A stretch of 64,000 nt of DNA, from positions 434,001-498,000 of the forward strand of contig NZ_FOCF01000002.1 of NCBI RefSeq assembly GCF_900110035.1, given 5' to 3'. Made by a program: the position numbers and the translations under genes. This DNA comes from Sphingomonas gellani (GTDB taxonomy: Bacteria; Pseudomonadota; Alphaproteobacteria; Sphingomonadales; Sphingomonadaceae). Shown here in pieces: positions 22,912 to 31,066 of the stretch (position 1 is the first letter of the stretch; each line of letters starts with the position of its first letter). Under the pieces are notes generated by a model. It saw nothing but the letters and a program-made list of their open reading frames with translations. It was not told where the DNA came from and did no database searches.

Positions 22912-23364
22912 CTATGGCGATGGCGGTACCAAAGACTCATGAGCAAGGACGATCCGCCAACCTTCTGCTCGCTTCCGCCACACCGAAGTGATGACCAGTT
23001 TTGAAGGCGAGGCTGATTTCGGATCTGCAACGTTCATCCACTGGATCGTTGTGATGATGTCGCGGCCTTGCGACACAACCTCGGGCTCACGCGCCTCCGT
23101 GAAACGTATTCCGCTTCTCTTATCACTCCACCAGCCCCGCTGTGCGGCCAGGATGTTTTGCCATCCTCGTGTCACCTCGCCGTCGAACGTGATGACGAGC
23201 GATGGAGAGTTCCAATACGATGTCATGAACGCATCCGCGTCGAGTCTGGAAGCCGCGACGTTCATGCCGGCAATGGCTCTGCGCACCTCAGCGGGGCCGC
23301 TTTGGGCCTGCGCTACGCTTGCAATGGTGACCGGTAGAAGGGCCGCAAACATTAGCTTTCGCAT
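22912..23364 (-). CDS. Secreted NTF2-like (SnoaL/DUF4440) protein
   Basis: The 150-residue product starts with a signal peptide (MRKLMFAALLPVTIASVAQA) and carries an NTF2-like fold pattern: early helix AEVRRAIAGMNVAASRLDAD, then FMTSYWNSPSLVITFDGEVT, and a C-terminal strand pair VWRKRAEGWRIVLAHES typical of DUF4440/SnoaL-like domains. Such domains bind or isomerise small hydrophobic molecules; no catalytic dyad can be assigned. The local base composition is AT-richer than the flanks. Confidence 0.8.
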   Translation of the reverse strand: MRKLMFAALLPVTIASVAQAQSGPAEVRRAIAGMNVAASRLDADAFMTSYWNSPSLVITFDGEVTRGWQNILAAQRGWWSDKRSGIRFTEAREPEVVSQGRDIITTIQWMNVADPKSASPSKLVITSVWRKRAEGWRIVLAHESLVPPSP

Positions 23365-23420
23365 GCACGTCACCTTGGCTGAGCCAGCGGAAAGAATGCA
23401 GATGTCAGGGCGATTTCGCA

Positions 23421-23448
23421 ACGTCCGCTAGGGGGCGCAAGCGGACGT
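23421..23448. terminator. Intergenic hairpin
   Basis: ACGTCCGCT and AGCGGACGT form a perfect 9-bp stem around a 10-nt G-rich loop, 57 bp upstream of the NTF2-like gene start. Without a T-tract its role (terminator for the gene to its right on the minus strand, or attenuator) is unclear. Confidence 0.45.
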
Positions 23449-23617
23449 ATGCAGCGGTCCGATAACGGGTATTTCCTGCAACCGGCACAGCCCTCTCCCT
23501 CTTGCTGCGGCCATCCACCGAATAAATGGCGCCAGTATGGCAATGTCGGAATGTGGGTGAGTGGCCCAGCTGCTTTCGGAGCCGGGCGTTGGTTAGCTGC
23601 CGTTTGCTGACACTAAT

Positions 23618-24217
23618 TCATCTTACCCACAGCAAATATCGACTAACAACGACCCACTTCCGTGTGGCCGACCGCTCGGCATGTATCAGTTCGCCGCTGC
23701 CGCAACGAGCACCGCAAAACATGTTCTGCGTAAACAAGGCTTGCCTTCCGTCGTCACTCAGTACCGGTAAGGATGCACCGTATATGATCGCGCGTGATGC
23801 AAGGTTCCGCTTCAAGCGGGAGCCCCGTTCAACCGAACGCTGGTCAAAGCGAACTCCCTTCTGATGCAGAAGAACCCGAACTTCCGGACATCGTTCGACT
23901 GCATCGACGTCGCCTTGCGCCTCTAATCTCAAGAGCAGGCTTGAGGGAGGGCCAGGCGGATTGTCTTTGAAGCGATCCGTTAGCGATCCTCCTTGAGTAC
24001 CACTAGCAACACGAACGTCTTGTCGAAAGACGATGTCGCGGGCTTCGATCTTTCGATCGTTTGGCAACACGGCATCTTGAATAAGCTCAACCGCAGCCTG
24101 GCATTGCAACGACTTCACTGAGCTTCGAGCTACCACCGGCTCCTGCATACGGCTGAGGACAGTCAGACTCAGGAGTAAGAATGTCAGCATGAGGGCGTTG
24201 TGTACGAGACCGCTCAT
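23618..24217 (-). CDS. Hypothetical protein, secreted or membrane-anchored
   Basis: About 199 residues. The N-terminus has a hydrophobic stretch (ALMLTFLLLSLTVLSRMQ), consistent with a signal peptide or anchor, and the C-terminus reads VLSDDGRQALFTQNMFCGAR, CGSGELIHAERSATRKWVVV and SRYLLWVR, a pattern seen in small secreted proteins that end in a Cys-Gly-containing beta-hairpin. No family is assigned. The start is uncertain (24217 or 24190). It begins 17 nt after the stop of the 82-residue gene upstream, so the two may form an operon. Confidence 0.6.
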   Translation of the reverse strand: MSGLVHNALMLTFLLLSLTVLSRMQEPVVARSSVKSLQCQAAVELIQDAVLPNDRKIEARDIVFRQDVRVASGTQGGSLTDRFKDNPPGPPSSLLLRLEAQGDVDAVERCPEVRVLLHQKGVRFDQRSVERGSRLKRNLASRAIIYGASLPVLSDDGRQALFTQNMFCGARCGSGELIHAERSATRKWVVVSRYLLWVR

Positions 24218-24233
24218 GCTCGCAACTTGGGCA

Positions 24234-24482
24234 CTATTCGCCAAAATCGGCGACAAGGCGGGTCAGCTGCTCAGACCCCAGAATATCACCGTTGCTACGA
24301 AAAATCTCGACGTCGGGACCTCTGTCCGGGAAGAACTCAACCTCCCACCGTTCACCCGGCACGGCGACCTGCACCATCACAGCTCCCTCGCGCACGCTTG
24401 CAAGCTGGTAGTGAATGCGATGCTCCTGCAGCCCCACCAGAAAGGCTGAAAGCTCGGCAAGAGAAGTTCCTGTTTCAGCCAT
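24234..24482 (-). CDS. Small acidic immunity-like protein
   Basis: The 82-residue acidic protein reads LAELSAFLVGLQEHRIHYQL, REGAVMVQVAVPGERWEVEF, and FFPDRGPDVEIFRSNGDILG. This resembles a widespread small family often found beside secreted or polymorphic toxins, where members may act as immunity proteins; that link is known context, not shown here. No toxin gene is next to it. The ATG at 24482 has only a weak GAG-type ribosome-binding site. It lies in the AT-richer 22.6-24.6 kb stretch, which suggests acquisition. Confidence 0.65.
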   Translation of the reverse strand: MAETGTSLAELSAFLVGLQEHRIHYQLASVREGAVMVQVAVPGERWEVEFFPDRGPDVEIFRSNGDILGSEQLTRLVADFGE

Positions 24483-24682
24483 AAACTCGAACCTAGCTTG
24501 GCTTGAATGTGGCTGCCATCGATTTACGCGCACTCGGCCTGGACATCTGATTGTGGGCGTAAAGAGACAGCTAAGGCGCCTCCCTCGCCTAACCTGCCAT
24601 CCGCCCGAACCGCTGCCCCCACCTCTGCACCCCACGCCAATCACCCCTGTTCGCAACCCGGCCGCTATGGCAGGGGCGGGTC

Positions 24683-27193
24683 ATGCCGGTCGACGCCGCT
24701 CCTTCGCCATCGGTCCCGGCGCTACCCGTGCTTCAGGTCCTGCCCGACCTGCTCGCCGCCTTGCGCAGCGGATCGAATGCGGTGCTGGTCGCGCCGCCGG
24801 GCGCGGGCAAGACCACCGCCGTCGCGCCGGCCCTGCTGGCGGAGCCATGGTGCACGGGCGAGGTGCTGCTGCTCTCCCCCCGGCGTCTCGCCGCGCGCGC
24901 GGCGGCGGAGCGGATGGCGGCGCTTGCCGATGAGGGGCGGGGTGAGCCCGTTGGCCGCACCTATGGCTATGCCACCCGCCTCGACACCAAACGCTCCGCC
25001 CAGACCCGCGTGACCGTGGTGACGGAGGGGATCTTCGTCGCCCGCATCCAGGCCGATCTCGAACTGGCCGGCGTGTCGGCGGTGCTGTTCGACGAGGTTC
25101 ACGAACGCAGCCTGGACAGCGATTTCGGCCTGGCCCTCGCCCTCGACGCACAGGGCGCGCTCCGCCCCGACCTGCGCCTGCTCGCCATGTCCGCGACGCT
25201 GGACGGCGCACGTTTTTCGGGCCTGCTAGGACTTGGCGACACGGGGGCACCGGTGATCGAGAGCGAGGGGCGCAGCTTCCCGCTCGACATCCGCCACATC
25301 GGCCGCGCGGCGGAATCCCGGCTGGAGGACAGCGTCGCCGCCGCGATCCGCCGCGCGCTTTCGGAGGAGAAGGGAGGGGTGCTCGCCTTCCTGCCCGGCG
25401 TCGCGGAGATCGAGCGGACGGCCGAGCGCCTCGACCGCCTGCCCGGCGACGTCGTCCTCCACCGCCTGCACGGCACGCTCGACCCGCAGGCGCAGCGTGC
25501 CGCGATCGGGCCCGATCCGGACGGCCGGCGCAAACTGGTGCTGGCCACCTCCATCGCGGAAACCAGCCTGACGCTGGACGGCATCCGGATCGTGGTCGAC
25601 CCCGGCCTGGCGCGCCGCCCGCGCTACGACCGGGCCGCCGGCATGACCCGGCTGGTGACGGAGCGCGCCAGCCAGGCCGCGGTGACCCAGCGCGCCGGCC
25701 GCGCCGCGCGGCAGGGGCCGGGCGTCGCCTTTCGCTTGTGGGAGGGGGCGGCGACCGCCGGCCTGCCGCGCTTCGACCCGCCCGAGATACTGGAGGCGGA
25801 CCTGTCGGCGCTGGTCCTCGACACCGCGATCTGGGGCGTGGCCGACCCGCGCCGGCTCGCCTGGCTCGACCCCCCGCCAGAGGCTGCGGTTGCGGAGGCG
25901 CGGGCGCGCCTGTCCGCGTTCGGCGCGCTCGACGCGGATGGTCGTCCCACCGGCCACGGGCGCGCGATCGCCCGCCTGCCGCTGCCGCCGCGCCTTGCGC
26001 ACATGCTGGTCCGCGCGGGGGAGATCGGGCTGGGGGCGATCGCGGCGGAGGTGGCGGTGCTGCTGTCCGAACGTGGCCTCGGCGGCAACGACACCGATCT
26101 CGACCTGCGCCTGCGCCGCTGGCGGACGGAGCGCGGGCGTAAGGCGGAGTCGGCGCGGGGCCTCGCCACCCGCTGGGCCCGGCTCGCCGGCACCCGGCCC
26201 GCCGATCCGCCGGGCTGGGCTGGCGACGGGGTCGCGGCCAGCATCGCGCTCGCCTTTCCCGATCGCGTGGCGAAGCGGCGCGACGCCTCGGGCGAAAGCT
26301 GGGCGTCGACGGGCGGGCGCGGGTTCCGTCTCGACGGCACCTCGTCGCTCGCCCGCGCGGAGTGGCTCGCGGTGGCGGACACCGCCGGTGCGGCGGCGGG
26401 CGCCCGCATCCTGTCCGCCGCCGCCATCGACATGGACGCGGTGGAGGCCCTGTTCGCCGACCGGCTGGAGCTACGCCGCACCGTCCGCTTCGACCCCGCC
26501 ACCGGTGGCGTCTCCGCCCTGCGCGAACGCCGCCTCGGCGCGATCCGGCTGAGCAGCGGCCCGGACTCCTCGGCCGACCCGGCGGAGATTGCCGCCGCGC
26601 TGATGGCCGGCGTGCGGGAAGGGGGGCTGGCCCTGCTGCCGTGGAGCGACACTGCCCAGGCCCTGCGCGCGCGTGCCGCCTTCGCCGGTGTGCCGCTCGA
26701 CGATGCGGCGTTGCTCGACCGGCTCGACGAGTGGCTGCCGGCGCTGCTCACCGGCCGCCGCCGCCTCGACGCGATCCCAGCGCCCGCGCTCACCGACGCC
26801 TTGCGCAACCTGCTCGGCTGGGACGCGCAGCGCCAGATCGACCGCCTCGCACCGGCCGACTTCACCAGCCCCGCCGGCAGCACCCACGCGATCGACTATG
26901 CGGCGGAGGGCGGCCCGAGGGTCGAATTGCGTGTCCAGGCGCTGTTCGGCCTGTCCGAGCATCCCGTGATCGGCACCGACCGCGTGCCGCTGGTGCTCAG
27001 CCTGACCAGCCCCGCCGGCCGCCCGATCCAGACCACCCGCGACCTGCCCGGCTTCTGGGCGGGCAGCTGGAGCGCCGTCGCGAAGGAGATGCGCGGCCGC
27101 TATCCGCGCCACCCCTGGCCGGACGATCCCGCCGCCGCCGCCGCGACGCTGCGCACCAAGAACGCCGACGCCCGCGCCGCCGCCCGCCGGTGA
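24683..27193 (+). CDS. hrpB: ATP-dependent helicase HrpB
   Basis: The 836-residue DExH-box helicase has Walker A GAGKT (40-44), Walker B DEVHE (137-141), SATLDG (motif III), and LATSIAETSLTLDG plus QRAGRAARQGPG (motifs V and VI), followed by the helicase-associated and HrpB C-terminal regions. Family members are common in proteobacteria; the RNA substrate and role are not settled. Length is normal. Start ATG 24683 is the first plausible codon before the conserved LPVLQVLPDLLAAL segment. Confidence 0.94.
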   Translation: MPVDAAPSPSVPALPVLQVLPDLLAALRSGSNAVLVAPPGAGKTTAVAPALLAEPWCTGEVLLLSPRRLAARAAAERMAALADEGRGEPVGRTYGYATRLDTKRSAQTRVTVVTEGIFVARIQADLELAGVSAVLFDEVHERSLDSDFGLALALDAQGALRPDLRLLAMSATLDGARFSGLLGLGDTGAPVIESEGRSFPLDIRHIGRAAESRLEDSVAAAIRRALSEEKGGVLAFLPGVAEIERTAERLDRLPGDVVLHRLHGTLDPQAQRAAIGPDPDGRRKLVLATSIAETSLTLDGIRIVVDPGLARRPRYDRAAGMTRLVTERASQAAVTQRAGRAARQGPGVAFRLWEGAATAGLPRFDPPEILEADLSALVLDTAIWGVADPRRLAWLDPPPEAAVAEARARLSAFGALDADGRPTGHGRAIARLPLPPRLAHMLVRAGEIGLGAIAAEVAVLLSERGLGGNDTDLDLRLRRWRTERGRKAESARGLATRWARLAGTRPADPPGWAGDGVAASIALAFPDRVAKRRDASGESWASTGGRGFRLDGTSSLARAEWLAVADTAGAAAGARILSAAAIDMDAVEALFADRLELRRTVRFDPATGGVSALRERRLGAIRLSSGPDSSADPAEIAAALMAGVREGGLALLPWSDTAQALRARAAFAGVPLDDAALLDRLDEWLPALLTGRRRLDAIPAPALTDALRNLLGWDAQRQIDRLAPADFTSPAGSTHAIDYAAEGGPRVELRVQALFGLSEHPVIGTDRVPLVLSLTSPAGRPIQTTRDLPGFWAGSWSAVAKEMRGRYPRHPWPDDPAAAAATLRTKNADARAAARR

Positions 27194-27257
27194 TAGGTGT
27201 CTGTCTTGGCATAGACCCGCTTCCGCCCACGCCGCACACGCGCTAAGGAACCGCATC

Positions 27258-27539
27258 ATGCCTACCGCCCGCATTTTCCAGCGTCCCAAGAACGCCATGC
27301 AGTCCGGCCGCTACCGGACCGACCGCTGGCAGCTCGAGTTCGAGCCCGCCGAGGCGAAGAAGCCCGATCCCCTGACCGGCTGGGCCGGCAGCGGCGACAC
27401 GCGCGACCAGGTCCGCCTGGGCTTCCCGACCTCGCAGGCGGCGATCGATTATTGCGAGAAACAGGGCTGGACCTACACCGTGATCCCCGCGCCCGAAAAG
27501 ACGCTCAAGCTGCAAAGCTACGCCGACAACTTCCGCTGA
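27258..27539 (+). CDS. ETC complex I subunit, NDUFS4-like
   Basis: The 93-residue protein belongs to the NDUFS4/NDUS4 (18-kDa) family, an accessory subunit of respiratory complex I conserved between Alphaproteobacteria and mitochondria. Family landmarks are ARIFQRPKNAMQSGR, WQLEFEP, DPLTGWAGSGDTRDQVRLGF and AIDYCEKQGWTYTV. Length is typical of the bacterial form. It stands alone, away from nuo genes, as is usual. An imperfect copy of its 3' end occurs 136 bp downstream. Confidence 0.95.
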   Translation: MPTARIFQRPKNAMQSGRYRTDRWQLEFEPAEAKKPDPLTGWAGSGDTRDQVRLGFPTSQAAIDYCEKQGWTYTVIPAPEKTLKLQSYADNFR

Positions 27540-27703
27540 CGGCATGGGCGCCACGAAGGCGCCCATCCGCTTCGGCCGCCACTGCCGCACCGGTGACCGC
27601 GCTGTCCCAAGTCGGTGCGAGATTCCGTCGAAGGCGGGAATCTCGCGCTTCGGTACGCGCCGCAACTTCCGCTGATCGTATGAATGCCACGATGGCTCCC
27701 GTC
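27527..27703 (+). repeat. Imperfect duplication of the NDUFS4-like gene 3' end
   Basis: CAACTTCCGCTGA, the last codons and stop of the gene (27527-27539), recurs at 27663-27675. The following 28 nt also align with about eight to nine mismatches (27540-27567 against 27676-27703). Between the copies lies a perfect 10-bp inverted repeat GCGAGATTCC/GGAATCTCGC (27617-27626 and 27637-27646). This looks like a local duplication of a gene end with its terminator. Confidence 0.6.
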
Positions 27704-27833
27704 GGATCGATGGCGTTGCAAGCCGGTGGCGCACCGGCAAACGCTGGGGTCATTGCTCCCTAACAGGCCGCGTCCGCGACCCTCACGCCCGCAGCCGACG
27801 CAGCCTCACGCGCCTATCCAAACCCTCACGCCA

Positions 27834-28367
27834 TCAAAGCTTCGGCCCCAACAGCGCCAGCAGCTTCGCATCGATGCCCAACCCCGCCGCACGCTTTTCC
27901 GCGACGAAGCGTTCCACGTCGGCAACCGGCACGCGGTGGACCACGATGTCCTCGCCCTCCTCGCCGCCGCCATCGCCGGTCCGCGTCAGGCCGGTCGCCC
28001 GCACCATGGTGAACGCCTCCGACGTCATCCCCGGCGACGAATAGTACTCGCCCAGCACCTCGATCCGCTCCGCGCGATAGCCGGTTTCCTCCTCCAGCTC
28101 CCGGATCGCCGCCTGCTCCAGCGTCTCGTCCGCGCTCTCGTCCCCGACCAGCCCGGCGGGCAGTTCCAGGCATCGGCGCCCGACCGGGATGCGCGCCTGC
28201 TCCACCAGGATCAGCTCGCCCGCATCGTTCACCGCCACGATCACCGCCGCGCCGATCCGCCCCTTGCGCTCGGCATATTCCCAATGCCCCGCCTTGATCG
28301 CGGTCAGGTACTTGCCCTCCCACACCGTCTCGGGCGCGGGTGCGGGGGCGGCGGCGGTGTCGGTCAT
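27834..28367 (-). CDS. NUDIX hydrolase (ADP-ribose pyrophosphatase-like)
   Basis: The 177-residue enzyme carries a complete Nudix box matching GX5EX7REUXEEXGU (GDESADETLEQAAIRELEEE then TGY). The flanking LELPAGLVGDE and YYSSPGMTSEAFTMVRATGL segments fit the ADP-ribose/NudF-like group that cleaves nucleotide-sugar diphosphates to clear ADP-ribose. The substrate is inferred from these flanks only. The gene starts 71 bp from mscL, divergently. Confidence 0.9.
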   Translation of the reverse strand: MTDTAAAPAPAPETVWEGKYLTAIKAGHWEYAERKGRIGAAVIVAVNDAGELILVEQARIPVGRRCLELPAGLVGDESADETLEQAAIRELEEETGYRAERIEVLGEYYSSPGMTSEAFTMVRATGLTRTGDGGGEEGEDIVVHRVPVADVERFVAEKRAAGLGIDAKLLALLGPKL

Positions 28368-28438
28368 GGATGCTCCGTAGGGCTTGCACGCGCGTCGGCG
28401 TTGCGGGACATTGGCCCCTAAACCAATGGGGAGCCGGC

Positions 28439-28909
28439 ATGTTCAAGGAGTTCAGGGCGTTCATCGCACGCGGCAACGTGCTGGACCTGGCCGTCGCGGT
28501 CATCATCGGCGCCGCGTTCGGAAAGATCGTGACCTCGCTGACCGAGGATGTGCTGATGCCGGTCATCGGCAAGCTGTTCGGCGGGCTGGATTTCTCCAGC
28601 TACTTCATCAAGCTGGGGCCGGTGCCGGCGAACCTCGCCAACTCCACCGATTACGAGGCGCTGAAAAAGGCGGGCGTGCCGCTGCTCGGCTATGGCGCGT
28701 TCATCACCCAGGCGGTGAACTTCGTCATCGTCGCCTTCATCATCTTCATGCTGGTCCGCACGATCAACCGCGCGTCCGCCCTGTTCGAGCGAGAGGCCGC
28801 CCGCCTGCGCCACGAACAGGAACAAGCCGTCCCGCCGCCGCCGGAGCCGGTCGAGATCGGCCTGCTCCGCCAGATCCTCGATGAGCTGAAGAAGCGGCCG
28901 AACGCCTGA
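28439..28909 (+). CDS. mscL: Large-conductance mechanosensitive channel MscL
   Basis: The 156-residue pentameric inner-membrane channel opens under membrane tension to release solutes during hypo-osmotic shock. The amphipathic start MFKEFRAFIARGNVLDLAVA and TM1 (VIIGAAFGKIVTSLTEDVLM) are diagnostic; TM2 is FVIVAFIIFMLVRTIN, followed by a charged C-terminal helix bundle. The periplasmic loop includes an insertion (NLANSTDYEALKKAGVPLLG) of alphaproteobacterial type. The ATG at 28439 follows ATGGGGAG; the in-frame upstream extension is not part of the family. Confidence 0.96.
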   Translation: MFKEFRAFIARGNVLDLAVAVIIGAAFGKIVTSLTEDVLMPVIGKLFGGLDFSSYFIKLGPVPANLANSTDYEALKKAGVPLLGYGAFITQAVNFVIVAFIIFMLVRTINRASALFEREAARLRHEQEQAVPPPPEPVEIGLLRQILDELKKRPNA

Positions 28910-28948
28910 AGTCCACGACCCGGTCCGGCCGGGTCAGCCGGCCGCGGC

Positions 28949-28970
28949 CCTGACGCCATCCCGCGTCAGG
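28949..28970. terminator. Hairpin between convergent mscL and Rrf2 gene
   Basis: CCTGACGC-CATCCC-GCGTCAGG, 8-bp perfect arms. It lies 40 bp after mscL and just touches the end of the convergent Rrf2-type gene, so it could terminate both transcripts. No T-tract follows. Confidence 0.5.
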
Positions 28971-29397
28971 CGACCGCCAGATCTGCCGCCGTCGCATCGG
29001 CCAGGCTGGTCCCGTCCAGGATGCGCGCCGTCTCGTCGCGCACCCGCATCATCGCGTGGCGGATCGCGCAATCCGCCTCGCTCTTGCAGTCGGTGCAGCG
29101 GCGATAGGCGGTGCGGCTGACGCACGGCACCAGCGCCAGCGGCCCCTCGATCACCCGGATGATATCGCCGAGCGAGATCAGGTGCGACAACCGCGCCAGC
29201 GTGTACCCGCCCATCTTGCCGCGCTGGCTGAGCAACAGGCCCGCCTCGCGCAGGTCGGCCAAGATCAGCTCCAGGAACTTGCGCGGCACGTTCGCCTCCG
29301 CCGCGATGCGCGTCATCGGCACCGGTGCATGGCCCGGCTGGACGTCGGACAGGAACAGCATCGCGCGCAGCGCGTAACGGGAACGTTGGGTCAGCAT
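28966..29397 (-). CDS. Rrf2-family transcriptional regulator
   Basis: The 143-residue winged-helix regulator opens with MLTQRSRYALRAMLFLSDV and has the family segment LILADLREAGLLLSQRGKMG. Cys92, Cys101, Cys104 and Cys110 (PCVSRTAYRRCTDCKSEADC) can bind an Fe-S cluster, as in IscR, RirA or NsrR; the spacing is closest to the RirA/generic Rrf2 group. No suf or isc genes adjoin it, so regulon and signal (Fe-S status, NO or iron) are open. The ATG at 29397 is chosen over an upstream extension lacking similarity. Confidence 0.9.
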   Translation of the reverse strand: MLTQRSRYALRAMLFLSDVQPGHAPVPMTRIAAEANVPRKFLELILADLREAGLLLSQRGKMGGYTLARLSHLISLGDIIRVIEGPLALVPCVSRTAYRRCTDCKSEADCAIRHAMMRVRDETARILDGTSLADATAADLAVA

Positions 29398-29489
29398 GTC
29401 GGCCCGATATGGCCGCGCTTTGTGGCGGGGGAAAGGCGCGGACGCCCGCAACGTTTGAAAAAGCATGCGCCCCCGGGCTTCCCATGCCG

Positions 29490-29855
29490 CGGGCCTGCGC
29501 CTATATCGGCCGGGTCGGTTTCACCGGCTATGGCGATAAACTGCGGCGTACAATAGGCGCAGCGGACCCGGGGGCAGTACCCGGCGGCTCCACCACCCGA
29601 GCTGAGGCGCTCGGCGCCACGGTTCACGCGTGGCACCGGGCCTTAGGTCGAATGACGGGGCCGAACCAGGATCGACGTGTGTTGAAAAGCGCTGTTTTCG
29701 CTCGGAATGGGACCACCGCAACGGCCCATTACACAAGTGCCAACGATAACGAAGCACTCGCGATTGCGGCGTAACTGAGGGCCTCACGGCCTAAGGTTAC
29801 TCCAAGATAGCGCGGTTCGGACCCCACCGGGCAACAGAAGGGGAAACCAGCGGCC
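29490..29855 (+). ncRNA. ssrA: Transfer-messenger RNA, circularly permuted two-piece form
   Basis: The acceptor piece comes first. CTGCGCCTAT (29495-29504) pairs with ATAGGCGCAG (29553-29562); the T-arm is CCGGG-7 nt-CCCGG (29568-29584); the 3' acceptor strand is CGGCTCC (29585-29591), then A and an encoded CCA (29593-29595). After an intervening loop the coding piece starts at 29657 with GGGGCCG, which pairs with that acceptor strand, followed by AACCAGGATCGACGTGT, the usual tmRNA 5' consensus. The tag frame 29739-29774 reads ANDNEALAIAA and stop, an alphaproteobacterial degradation tag. The outer ends are estimates. tmRNA with SmpB rescues stalled ribosomes. Confidence 0.93.
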
Positions 29856-29888
29856 TCCGGGGGAGCCGGGCAACAGAATTCCCCCGGA
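29856..29888 (+). terminator. Hairpin at the tmRNA 3' end
   Basis: TCCGGGGG and CCCCCGGA form a perfect 8-bp stem. Its loop contains CCGGGCAACAGAA (29866-29878), which also occurs at 29827-29839 inside a neighbouring CCCC/GGGG hairpin. The element is either the terminator or the last helix of the tmRNA coding piece; CTTTC follows. Confidence 0.5.
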
Positions 29889-30091
29889 CCCTTTCATCGG
29901 GTCCATCCCCGCCAGCTGTCGCGCTCGGCCTCTCGCCCAGCGAGCCGCGTCCCACCTCCATGACCCGCAAGCGATCGGCAGCAAGGCGCAGTCCACGGCT
30001 TTGTTCCCGTCGGAAGGACCGGCGAAGCGAGGCAGGCTCTTTGCGGCCACGGCCCGCGCCGTTTCCCGCACACACCCCGACGATCGACCCG

Positions 30092-30598
30092 CTACTCCTC
30101 GCTGCCCAACGGCCGCGTCCGCCAACTCGCGTGCAGCGTCGGCACCGCACTGAACAACGTCATCATGTAAAAGGTGAGGGCGGTCAGCTCCTGTTGCGCG
30201 ACACGCGCCGACCAAAGCTCCAGCGCCAGCATCGACACCGTTAGCCAGATGCCCGCGAACGCCGCCGCCGCCACCGCCGCCAGTGCGACCAGCAGGGATT
30301 CGCGCCGCTGCTGGCGCTCGAACTCGTCCGCCCGCTCGTTGAACCGACGCAGCGGTCCCCAGATCGGCATCAGGTTCGCGATGAAGAAGCCGAGCATGAT
30401 CAGCGCATAGCCGACCCAGTAACTCCGATCCGGCCGCACCAGGCACCAGATCAGCCCCGCACTCGCGGCCATCAGCGCCAGCAACGGCGGCCAGCGCAAA
30501 TGCCGCCTGCGCGGCGTGCCCGCGGCCATGGCGGGCACCCCCGTCCACATCACCAGCCCGTCGAGCCACGCCAGGAAACGCTGCTGCCGGTCGCTCAT
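30092..30598 (-). CDS. Small integral membrane protein paired with an XRE regulator
   Basis: The 168-residue protein has four hydrophobic segments (about 38-52, 62-79, 102-122 and 137-152) and a charged central loop NERADEFERQQRRES. No enzyme motif is present. It is translated from an ATG that overlaps the stop of the upstream helix-turn-helix gene (ATGA at 30595-30598), the usual layout of two-gene regulator/membrane-protein modules with DUF2178-like proteins. Function unknown. Confidence 0.75.
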   Translation of the reverse strand: MSDRQQRFLAWLDGLVMWTGVPAMAAGTPRRRHLRWPPLLALMAASAGLIWCLVRPDRSYWVGYALIMLGFFIANLMPIWGPLRRFNERADEFERQQRRESLLVALAAVAAAAFAGIWLTVSMLALELWSARVAQQELTALTFYMMTLFSAVPTLHASWRTRPLGSEE

Positions 30599-30834
30599 TG
30601 CTCCACTCCTGTTCGCCGCAAACTGGTGCCAATCGCCTCGAACGGGGTGAGCGAAAAGATCAGCTCGACGGGCACGCCGAACACCGCCGCGACCTTCAGC
30701 GCCAATTCCAGGCTCGGCTTGTAATCGCCGCGCTCCAGATAGCCGATCGTCTGCGGGTTGACGTCCACCGCCTCCGCGAGTTGCCGCCGAGACAAGCGAT
30801 ATTCGGCGCGGAACACGGCGATCCTGTTGTGCAT
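30595..30834 (-). CDS. XRE-family helix-turn-helix regulator (79 aa)
   Basis: The 79-residue product is a single HTH_3 domain: MHNRIAVFRAEYRLSRRQLA, EAVDVNPQTIGYLERGDYKP, SLELALKVAAVFGVPVELIF. It resembles YgzD/YozG-type small regulators, which commonly repress their own operon. The ATG at 30834 is the family start. A matching inverted-repeat candidate operator lies 19 nt upstream. The partner membrane protein overlaps by 4 nt. Confidence 0.88.
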   Translation of the reverse strand: MHNRIAVFRAEYRLSRRQLAEAVDVNPQTIGYLERGDYKPSLELALKVAAVFGVPVELIFSLTPFEAIGTSLRRTGVEQ

Positions 30835-30852
30835 GGCCCTGACGAACACCCC

Positions 30853-30877
30853 CGAATCCACAGGATTCGTTGCGAAT
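30853..30877. promoter_or_regulatory. Inverted-repeat candidate operator for the XRE gene
   Basis: CGAATCC-ACA-GGATTCG is a perfect 7-bp inverted repeat (30853-30869). GGATTCG continues as TTG-CGAAT, adding a third half-site, so ATTCG-TTG-CGAAT (30865-30877) is a second, overlapping palindrome. The position 19-43 nt upstream of the XRE start codon fits autorepression. Confidence 0.6.
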
Positions 30878-31066
30878 ACACAACAGAATGCGTCGCTGGT
30901 CAACCTCCCGCCTGACGTGCGACGTGGCCGCCCGCACGACAACAGCGTTCATTTCTAACAGCCGCCCTCGGCGAGAGGGCGTCGCAGCGAGGAGGTACGA
31001 CGAGGCCGAGAAGGGTCACCGAGACGCCGCCTCGCTGTCGGGTTCAGCGCCGGAACATGTCCTGCG

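Noticed and set aside
29652..29774. Small gene ending in SANDNEALAIAA
   Set aside because: The ending is the tmRNA tag; the surrounding bases form the tmRNA coding piece, so the frame is not an independent protein gene.
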